Below, piece after piece: positions 55,823-64,000 of a stretch of DNA of 64,000 nt (within the stretch, counting starts at the first letter, position 1; every line of letters begins with the position of its first letter). Source of the DNA: Incurvaria masculella (taxonomy: Eukaryota > Arthropoda > Insecta > Lepidoptera > Incurvariidae); contig OX335644.1 of assembly GCA_946894095.1 (NCBI GenBank), positions 15,295,595-15,359,594 on the forward strand, written 5' to 3'. The notes beneath the pieces are model-generated. The model did not search any database and was not told where the DNA came from. It saw only the letters and a program-made list of their open reading frames with translations. Position numbers and translations under genes: made by a program.

Positions 55823-56404
55823 TTAATTTGCGAAACAGAGTGGTCAGTCTGAGTTCTCACCTAAATTGGCGTTTACGGCAAACCGATCGACTGGCGTTTT
55901 CAAATGTATGGAGAAATTGAATAGCGCGCGCAGTGGGCGTTAAGCGAACTACCACTTGCGAGTCCGAGTTTGATTTGACAGCTTACTTAACGTTGCCGTA
56001 AATACGTCGACGTTGCCGTTTACGTCGACTCCGCGTTTTCATACAAATCGGAAGTCCGAGTTTGACTTTGACAGCTTGAAGAAGTAAAACCACAGAATAT
56101 CTAGTAAAAACTTGTAAGGAGTTTTACGTTTTTACGGAACTTCGAAGTTACGTAAACGCTAATTTAGGTGAGAACTGAGACTACCGGCTCAGATTGTCCA
56201 CCTTCGGGATATGAAACGATGTGAAGGCACTCAATGTCAAATTAAACTAAATCGATAAAACCTTACTGTACTTAATACGAAAATGAATAGATATTCTGAC
56301 TGTTACAAAAATAACTTTTGCTTGTATTTTTTACTTGTCAGGGTACTACATAGTATTGCCTTTAACTTGAGTTTATTTGCTGCGATCTTGGTCAGCTGCA
56401 GTGG

Positions 56405-56698
56405 CTGGCGGGTTTCCCATAAGGCCGACTGGGCCCGGGCCTAGGGCGGCCCGATTTTAGGGGTGGCTAATCGTGGCAAAAATTTACTGATCCGAACATG
56501 AAACGACACTTAATTACAGTTCACGTATGGATACAGTATTCATTTACTTTCTTGTAACCTAACTTCTGAACCGATTTGGATAAAAGATGGGAAGAAAGTA
56601 AATTCATATCATTTGTCTCTGCAAATGAAGAACCTAGAAGGGTGCGCCTGGTGCGCCTAGGGCGGCTTATTCCGCGAGTCCGCCTCTGCTCAGCTGGA
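56405..56698. repeat. Dispersed repeat, partner of 49480-49800
   Basis: GGCCCGGGCCTAGGGCGGCC and GCGCCTAGGGCGGCTTATTC flank a short AT-rich interior. It does not code for a protein. Confidence 0.45.
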
Positions 56699-58066
56699 AT
56701 TCTAATTTGTTCTAAAGTAAACAAATTCTATAGAATTTAATTACATATAGATTAATGTTTGTAAATTACATTACAATTTTTACTTTCTATTTCTACCTAA
56801 TAAACAAAACGTCTTCTCAAAACGAATCTTCACAAAAGTGATTACTCCTAGCCGTCCCTTCCGTCCTTAACATCTGCTCAGGAAAAATGTGGATTCATTA
56901 TTCATGGGTATTTCGGTAACCAAATCTGCTTGCGTAAGGTAAAAACATGCTTAAATATTTAGAAATTGGATACCTCTCCCTACTTACGATCGGGGGAGAG
57001 TGAGTTTTATTATTTCAAGAAACATCAATGGCAGCCTGTATGCGCATGGTTGACAAAATGTGTATGCGATTTGTTCGTATTCATGGAATTTAAATGTATG
57101 AAATCTAAAATCTGAATTAAGAAGATGAATGAATTTCAATTAATATGTATGGAGCAAGACTCCTACGTTTTCTAACGTTATCGCATTTTAGTATTTGTTA
57201 TATTATGTTGCAAGAAGTATTTATTGTATTACTATTTCTAGTAAAGTAAATAAAAACACACTTAAAAACGTTGACATTTTTTAAACCGATGAATGACCCC
57301 ATATTTCCAAATTTTCATTCTTAGGGCCGAGTGCACGAAAGGAAAAAAAATAAAAAAATCTGCGTCAAAGAATGACCATACACGTCACTTTGTGGGGACA
57401 GTTTGGAAGGAACTCTAGGTGGATCCCTAAAAGTGACGTGTTTGAACATTGATTAACTCGGCCGGCTCTTCGTGCAACCGGGGCTTAGTTTGCAAACAGT
57501 AAGAGCTAATTTATTTTCACATATTCCTGTCATCTATATTCAATGTAGCCTTTGCGTTATGGTGAAGCAACATCTAATTAGTTTCTATGCATCTGCTTGT
57601 TGAGTTTGTTGGCCATGTTTTAATATTCCGGGAGGATAGAAAAATAAATATTCAGGAAAATTTTCAGGACGGAAAAAATTATGTTGGTATGTACCGGCTA
57701 ATGAAAATACTGATTGTCTGGTCATATTGATACCTATTAATTATACCAATATTAACCAGTCGGTTTTATAATTAAATACATAAGTTTACCTAAAGTTATA
57801 TATGTAACCTAAATCGCCAGTTCAGTTTTGGTATTACTAAGTAAGTATGTACAGTTACTTTATCATATATTTTTTTATCACGATAACTAGGCGCCTTATC
57901 CAGTTAACGTAACAGGCAGACCACACATTTAGTTTCAGTTTCAGCCATTTACGTTATCGTTATAATTTTTGCCGCGACCTTCTAGTCTATAACTAGCAGC
58001 TCCTCATGTAGAGAGCGCAACGGTCGCCACGAAGGCGTAATTATCTTAGAGCGCGCGTATTTCCAG

Positions 58067-58257
58067 AGGCCCCAGAGAAGGACAAGGAGGGGGCGGAGGG
58101 GCGGGGCGCGTGCCGCTGCGTGCGCGGGCGCCGCTGCCAGCTGTGGCGGCTGCTGCTGCTGCCGTTCATCCCGATCCTGGCGCTGATCGTGCAGACGACG
58201 CTGGCACTCCAGCACAGCCTCGACAACCGCCGCGAGGTCTCCGACGTGGAGGAGCAG
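58067..58257 (+). CDS. Single exon: transmembrane segment and start of a probable NIT sensor domain (possible receptor guanylate cyclase)
   Basis: Acceptor TATTTCCAG at 58058-58066; donor taken as CAG|GTCGGC at 58258. The exon reads APEKDKEGAEG, a Cys/Arg-rich stretch (CRCVRGRRCQ), then a hydrophobic segment WRLLLLPFIPILALIVQTTL and LQHSLDNRREVSDVEEQ. A basic stretch followed by LLLLP, a hydrophobic run and a charged helix is how the N terminus of nitrate/nitrite-sensing (NIT) domains looks. In animals NIT domains occur in some receptor guanylate cyclases. The strong GC and codon bias in AT-rich surroundings supports a real exon. No further exons were found within the window, so both flanking introns are long (more than 5.7 kb on the right). 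The family assignment is inference, and the donor is a weak match to consensus. Confidence 0.5.
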
Positions 58258-58449
58258 GTCGGCCGCTGCTGTTTTTGTTATGCGAGAGTGTATTTTTCGG
58301 TAGTAACGAACTTGCGCGCCGATGCAACGCATAATTTATTTGATTTATAGAATAAAACCGCGCGCCGCCATGTTTTGTACTAATATTTGTCTTAGTAAAA
58401 TCGTTGAAGAATCTGCCAGTAATATGTACCTCCACCACTTCGTACTTAA

Positions 58450-58790
58450 GGGCGTGATAACACCTGGTTGCATTCATTCAATAAGGGTGTCACTGAAACC
58501 ATATTTTATGGAATTTAAAAAAGGATCTAAGATGACATTGATGGTCTAGCTATATTTGAAACATATTCTGCTGTCAAACTTTTTTTATGAAAATTTATGA
58601 ATATTTGTCTAATTTCAGAGCACAAAGAATCAGCGACTTTCAGTTTTATCTTTAAATTATAACAAGACCATCAATCTATGTATTTGCTTTTTGGATTATC
58701 GAAATTCGTCGTGGTTGTTTTTAAATATAATTAAATGTTGTTTTATTAAAGTCCTTATTAAATTGAACGCAATCGGCTCTTATCACATCC
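58450..58790 (-). mobile_element. TTAA MITE family B, shortened reverse copy
   Basis: TTAA at 58446-58449, left end GGGCGTGATAACACC, and a decayed right end (TATCACATCC). The interior matches 2221-2466 in inverse orientation (GATTGATGGTCTAG region). Confidence 0.6.
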
Positions 58791-59216
58791 TCAATGTCAT
58801 CTATTGGTCGTTTAACTCGGTTTAAAATATATTTAATGCATGGAATCATTCTGTCTTTATTGAAGCCAAGGAAATATAGCTTGTAAGTACATACAAGTAC
58901 TTTAATTTTGAATAATAACTGTGCCGTTTAAAAACAACTTTAAAAGCCACTGTTTTATTAAGTTTGTTATCGTTCTAATTCTTCATTTGTGAACAATAGG
59001 TGGCGCTAAGTATTACCTGACAACCGGTTTTCAATACTTACTGATTACACATAATATCTAGGAACCGATTGCGTTCAGTTTAATAAAGATGTAAGTAAAA
59101 CAACATTTAATTACATTAAAAAATAACCACAACGAATTTCGATAATTAAAAAAAAATATCTGATTGATGGTCTAGTTATAATTTTATAATAAAACTATAG
59201 AGTCTGGTGTTTTGGG

Positions 59217-59270
59217 TTAGGTTAGGTTAGGTTAGGTTAGGTTAGGTTAGGTTAGGTTAGGTTAGGTTAG
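59217..59270 (+). repeat. Interstitial telomere-type array (TTAGG)10
   Basis: 54 bases made only of TTAGG units, the telomere repeat of most insects, with no interruption. It is flanked by two copies of ATTGATGGTCTAGTTATAA (ending near 59180 and 59289). Confidence 0.95.
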
Positions 59271-59289
59271 ATTGATGGTCTAGTTATAA

Positions 59290-60819
59290 TCACTACATAG
59301 TATAAAACAAAGTCGCTTTCTCTGTCCCTATATCCCCATGTTCGCTTAAATCTTTAAAACTACGCAACGGATTTTGATGCGGTTTTTTTTAATAGATAGA
59401 GTGATTAAAGAGGAAGGTTTATATGTATAATAACATCCATTAAATAGTTGAGAAATACTGTTATTTTTGAGGTTTCCAATGTGATGTCATAAAAAAAGAC
59501 GTGTGGCACTCGGGGACTGCCGCGGTAAAGCTATTGCATAGCATTTTGTATCAACTTATGCCGCCCCGCCCCCGCCGCCGCTCCCGCCGCCGCCCCCGGC
59601 CCCGCTCGCCCTGGTGTGAAGTAGCGCTACCGGCAGTGCGATTACGCAAAATTTGAGGATGGTTCCGCGGTACGTGTAGGTGCGCCCCCGTCATTTCTAA
59701 AGCGCGATTACGAAGCCGTTTTTCATTCACCTACATCCAGCACGGACCAATCTGTGTCGACAATAGGTCAACTTTTGAGGTACTTGACTAGACGAGCAGA
59801 CGAAATAGGCGTTTACCTCCCCGCATTTGACAGTTCTTTGCCGTTTCGTAATACCGATTCGACGCGAAATGTATGGAGTTGACCTAATTGCTGCGGGTAG
59901 CGCTGAGTGCCGCACCATTTGTGAATGCATCGATTTCGTAATCGCAAAAGCTGTCATATTGCTGTAAGTACAGCAACCTACACCCAATTTTGTGCTTCGT
60001 AATTGCACTGCGGCACACACCTCCGTGCCCATCGGAGTGGGGAGCGTGAGGTTTTTTTTCGTTACGGAATTTCTGGATTCGGTCCCCGCGCTCAAGGCCC
60101 TCGATAGAAGCTATGCAATAGCTTAAAAAATCATGTTTCCGCTTACATTGCAAACGCAGGCTGAACCCTACGAGATTTGTCAAATCACTATCACTACATA
60201 GTATAAAACAAAGTCGCTTTCTCTGTCCCTATATCCCCATGTATGCTTAAATCTTTAAAACTAAGCAACGGATTTTGATGCGGTTTTTTTAATAGATAGA
60301 GTGATTGAAGAGGAAGGCTTATATGTATAATAACATGCTTTAAACTGTTATTTTTGAGGTTTCCAATGTGATGTCGTAAAAAAATATTTTTTTCCGCTTA
60401 CATTGCAAACGCAGGCTGAACCCTACGAGATTTATCAAAATAATGTACTAAGTATTGTAAACATTGAAAAGGTCTACAGTAAACTCCGCGATGGTATATT
60501 TCTATCTCTTATGGATATCCCACAATAACATTTTATTGTCATTTACTTTTTACGACAAATTATGGCTAATTTTCGAAGCGATTTTAACCAATACAGCATT
60601 AATCCTTATCCAATTAAATATCTTAATACATTGTTGATTTAATATAGATCTATATGGCCCATTACAGCATATGATTTAAGTAAATATTTTCGAAGATATT
60701 ACAGATTTAAATTTTAACAGATTGCGGGACGTACCGTTTGCGGCGGTACCGGCCGGACGGGGCGGCGGGAGCCATTCAGATATATTTCATACCCGTGCGA
60801 AGCCGGAGCGGGCCGCTAG
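59290..60819 (+). mobile_element. Non-autonomous Helitron, 1530 bp, with two 5' ends
   Basis: It starts TCACTACATAGTATAAAAC and ends GCGAAGCCGGAGCGGGCCGC hairpin then CTAG, inserted between A and T. The empty site is preserved nearby (AGTTATAA|TTTTATAATAAAAC at about 59172-59193), which proves both ends to the base. A second 5' end begins at 60191, and the block CGCTTACATTGCAAACGCAG occurs twice (60138 and 60399), so the unit is a composite sharing one 3' end. No Rep/helicase is present. Confidence 0.85.
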
Positions 60820-61061
60820 TTTTATAATAAAACTATAGAGTCTGGTGTTTTGGGTTCTCAAATTAGACGAATATTCACAAACATTTACAAAACAAGTTTT
60901 TACACAGAATATGAGCGTCAGATATTTACCGTTATAGGTTTCAAATATAGCTCAATGTTCAATGCATCTTTCATCTTTTTGAAATTCTTAAAATAAAAAG
61001 TGGTTAATTTTAGAAATAATAAAATATGTTTTCGCTTACGCCCTTATGGAACTGAATGCAA

Positions 61062-61599
61062 GCCATACCCGCTCATCTCCCCATACAAAAGGGGAAAGAA
61101 GATCACGCCCATATTTCTTGTCAGAGATCCAAAATTTTGCTCAAAATAGCTTTATTTGATAGAACTAGATGTCTGATGACCATTGGCATTGTAAAATTGT
61201 GTTTGGTTTCTAAGTTATAAGGTCCGAAAGTTCGAATTTTTCGCGCGTTTTATACAATAACTTTGGAGGTGGATTACGCAATGATAAAGTAAGTACATCG
61301 TAAAAAGATTAGTCACCAGACATAGCTTGTTTAATCAAGATTTATGATCTATTCGGTTTTTGTTAGATTTTTGACTACAGCGGTCGTGGTTTACTTTTAG
61401 CTAAAAGTCGTTTTGAAATTAAAATTTTCGTAAATCTTACCAAATCATACACTATGCACATTTTATTTTTTGTGGACATATTGCGTCTTCCTCATCACGG
61501 AGCCTGTCTTATTCTTTGAAACAGAGAAGGTCCCAGAGCGCAACAGCACGGTTTTGTACCGTGCCCGCGAATGAGTTAGGCCCGCCGGGTTGGGCCACC
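61062..61599. mobile_element. TTAA MITE family A, reverse copy with decayed left end
   Basis: Right end GTTGGGCCACC followed by TTAA (61600-61603). The left end is diverged (CCATACCCGCTCATCTCC). The interior matches 55295-55822 in inverse orientation. Confidence 0.7.
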
Positions 61600-61603
61600 T
61601 TAA

Positions 61604-62829
61604 TGCACATGGCGTGGTGGCGGTACAATTTGATTATTTTTTTTTCAAAGGGATCACTTCGGGTAAAACTCGTTTTGCTACGGCCTTCAGTACCTGATCC
61701 TTTTCTTGATTAAATATTCCAAAGGTAGATGCCCATCGGAAAGACGATCAGTTGGCAATGGTCTTCTTTTTGATACTGACATCACTGCTTCTTACGGACG
61801 GACACCAGACATCACATTGGCACCCTTTGGGTACGGAAATCTAAAAATCAGGCTATTCCCCCTCTCACGGCTTCTTGCGATTTTTAACTGTTTCCAAAAA
61901 TGAAGAACAATTTAAAGACTGAAGGCAGAGCACCACCGGCTGCTTAAAATTTGTGGATTATATTCTATTTAGATCAAATTTAGACGTAACCGTAAGTGAT
62001 GAATATTTTTTAAAGTTACAGAAGAAATATTGAGAAGATAATGAGGTGATCATGTTCCATACAATGACGTGTGCCTGTTTCCTCAGTCAAATTTGGAAAT
62101 ACTTTTCTGACATTTTTGCACATTTAATAAATCAACTATAATCTAAGTCGGGACGTTTTTATTGGAAATTAAACTAATATTCATCTATTAAGCGCCTAAA
62201 AATGTGTATACTAATACACCAAAAGCGTATATCATGGAAACAAGCTAACTAAAAAAAAAAAACAAAAACGTACAGACGTAGCTCTTAAATAATGTATTTA
62301 ATGTGCAAAATTTCAGAACAATATTTGTTAATTTGCCTGAGGAAACAGACACGCTCCATTGTATGAAACTTGATCACCTCATTAACTACTTAATACAATT
62401 GTGCATATAATGTATTTTGGCATAGCCATCGTATAAGTGAGGTATTAGATTTGGGGTGTTTTTCGTCTATCAAAGTTCTCTGAGATTGGCAAAGTTTATG
62501 ACACGCATGAATTTATCGTGACGGTGTTATGAGCTCCAATCTGTGTACAAGTTCAATGTTTACAAGATTTCCCTTTCAATATATTTCCTGAGCTTGAATA
62601 GCCGTCAGACTAAAATATTATACATTTAATGTGAATAAACATTGAATTAATCGCACCTCCCTACTTTACTAGTCTTGTGCGGTGTGGGTTCTGGCACATA
62701 CAAATAATCCAATTAGGCCCCATGATCTTTGTTGGGCTCCCTATATTTTTTAAAAACAAACAACTTATATCTACCGAGAAAAACATTTCATCGATGCGTT
62801 ATAGACTCAAGCTATAAAATAGTGCATGT
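61604..62829. other. Intergenic, no gene seen
   Basis: A tail of the GGGTACGG repeat is at 61815-61850. An imperfect inverted pair at about 62045-62390 (TGAGGTGATCATGTTCCATA and its inverse) suggests another foldback element. No ORF of note. Confidence 0.45.
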
Positions 62830-63055
62830 ACTTACACTAGTTGGTAGGGTTAATCCCGCCCAGGTTAGTACCATCGCATTGAATGATGGATGATCGAAGC
62901 AGCAATGAAAATCGTCCGTGTTTTTCATCCAGTTCAATGTACCTGTGCAATAAAAGGACGTTCCTAGAACGGCATCTGGGTCCCAAGAGTTGTGTTGGGC
63001 TATAGCTCTAGGGTTAGGCTGGAATGTCCACTCACACATAAAAACAACAAACTTA
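62830..63055 (+). mobile_element. SINE body copy
   Basis: TAGTTGGTAGGGTTAATCCC, GCCCAGGTTAGTACCATCGC, ATGATCGAAGCAGCAATGAA and TTCCTAGAACGGCATCTGG match the SINE body. The head is missing. Confidence 0.65.
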
Positions 63056-63184
63056 TTTACCATTAATATTAGGGAACGTACTGCGTTTAATCTGTACTAT
63101 GAAACTTTCACTGCTACGAAATAAAATATGGAAAATTATTTTCACACAATTGTACAATAACAAGTTCAAAGAATGTGATATATA

Positions 63185-63640
63185 TTAGTATATGTTTGTA
63201 TAATCAACCTTGAAGCAAGGACACATTAATACAAGGAAGAGCCCTGTAAAAATGACTACTTTACGAATAAATTGCAAGGCTGGACTCGAACCGGCAAAAG
63301 ATACCATTCGAGTATATTGGGTCGTTCACGCCTCCTCAATATTCCGTGTTCACACCCATATTTTGGAATTCTCCTACTCCTGTTAACACAGTGTTTAATA
63401 TTATACCTACATATATTGATTTAACGCTTTACCTGCGTTGCGGACATTGACTGCAAAGATTGAACATACAAGCATGCGATTATAACTCGTATTGCCGTCA
63501 ACACCTAAATCGCTAAAGCCAGTCATAGGTATAATATACTTTTTCGGACTATGCAAATACCTTGCTTTATCCAAGGAATGTGATATGTGTGTGTACGGTA
63601 AATCGAGCGTAAAGAAGGTTCGTAAAATAAGGTAACGTAT
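63185..63640 (+). repeat. Third copy of the ~420-bp repeat
   Basis: ATAATCAACCTTGAAGCAAG, AAGGCTGGACTCGAACCGGC, CATATATTGATTTAACGC and CTTTTTCGGACTATGCAAAT match 53143-53850 in order. Confidence 0.55.
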
Positions 63641-64000
63641 TTGCTTAGCACGAAAAAGTATATTTACTTATCAAAACAAGTTCTTCGGCGCGAACGGACC
63701 TCGGTACGAATAAAGGACCACTCAGCCATATTGACGCGCGCGGTGGCCTGATTAAAGCCGTCACTTTTATGCCTCGTCTGTGGAAAAATAAACTTCGTTA
63801 CCAAGATTAATTGAGGGGAAAAACATTGGCATTCGTAGTGGAAAAAATGGGATCCTCGCGGTCCGATGGCCCTTAGTATAGGAGATCGGGTTCACACACT
63901 CCGATCCTTGACACAACATTTGTTTGACGTGTGGGCCTTTTTGATACAACCTATTTAACTTCATCTTTAGGCCGGTGAATTTGACATGTTATGTAAGGAC

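Larger units (their letters stand above)
59062..61060 (+). mobile_element. MITE family B copy interrupted by TTAGG array and Helitron
   Basis: Left part 59062-59216 and right part 60820-61060 match the family B element at 2221-2961. Between them lie the TTAGG array and a 1530-bp Helitron. Its right end runs into MITE family A at about 61062. Confidence 0.65.

Noticed and set aside
57324..57490. Inverted ends AGGGCCGAGTGCACGAA / TTCGTGCAACCGGGGCTTAG
   Set aside because: Possible small foldback, but arms are short and imperfect and there is no clear target duplication.
59727..60183. 122- and 99-aa minus-strand frames
   Set aside because: They lie within the Helitron interior, overlap each other in different frames and lack Rep or helicase motifs.

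Overview
The window looks like a piece of an insect chromosome, most likely a moth or butterfly. The supporting signs are spliced genes with GT-AG introns in an AT-rich background, (TTAGG)n telomere-type repeats, and dense TTAA-flanked MITEs, Helitron-type ends, SINEs and Jockey-type LINE remnants of kinds common in Lepidoptera. No prokaryotic-style operon is present.

Layout. Positions 3-2028 (+) hold the last three exons of a rabaptin-family Rab effector ending in a FYVE zinc finger. A TTAA-flanked MITE follows directly. A complete, apparently young Ty3/gypsy LTR retrotransposon occupies 5357-12848: its two 927-bp LTRs look identical, its target duplication is ACGG, it has separate gag and pol frames, and a canonical A_AAA_AAC slip site sits just before the gag stop. 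The complete cohesin gene SMC1 lies on the minus strand at 39039-14247. I rebuilt it as 24 exons whose splice phases all agree, giving 1220 residues with Walker A, hinge, LSGGEKT signature and Walker B. Its introns carry most of the mobile elements: a 5'-truncated Jockey LINE, SINEs, TTAA MITEs (one a 958-bp inverted dimer), a Helitron-like element, hairpins, and a tandem array of broken copies of its own exon 9. From 39.1 to 64 kb there is almost no recognisable coding sequence. One exon at 58067-58257 (+) encodes a transmembrane segment and the probable start of a NIT-type sensor domain, and may belong to a receptor guanylate cyclase. The rest is repeats.

How the parts relate. Rabaptin and SMC1 are convergent and separated by the retrotransposon. 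They act in unrelated processes (endosome fusion, and sister-chromatid cohesion). The most distinctive observations are the exon-9 pseudo-exon array (28289-28703), a Helitron whose pre-insertion site survives as a duplicate beside a TTAGG array (59160-60860), SINE bodies joined to either tRNA-like or 5S-like heads, the gag-pol slip site, and a 2.1-kb Helitron-like element carrying a CpG-dense core and a perfect 27-bp hairpin (50920-53041).
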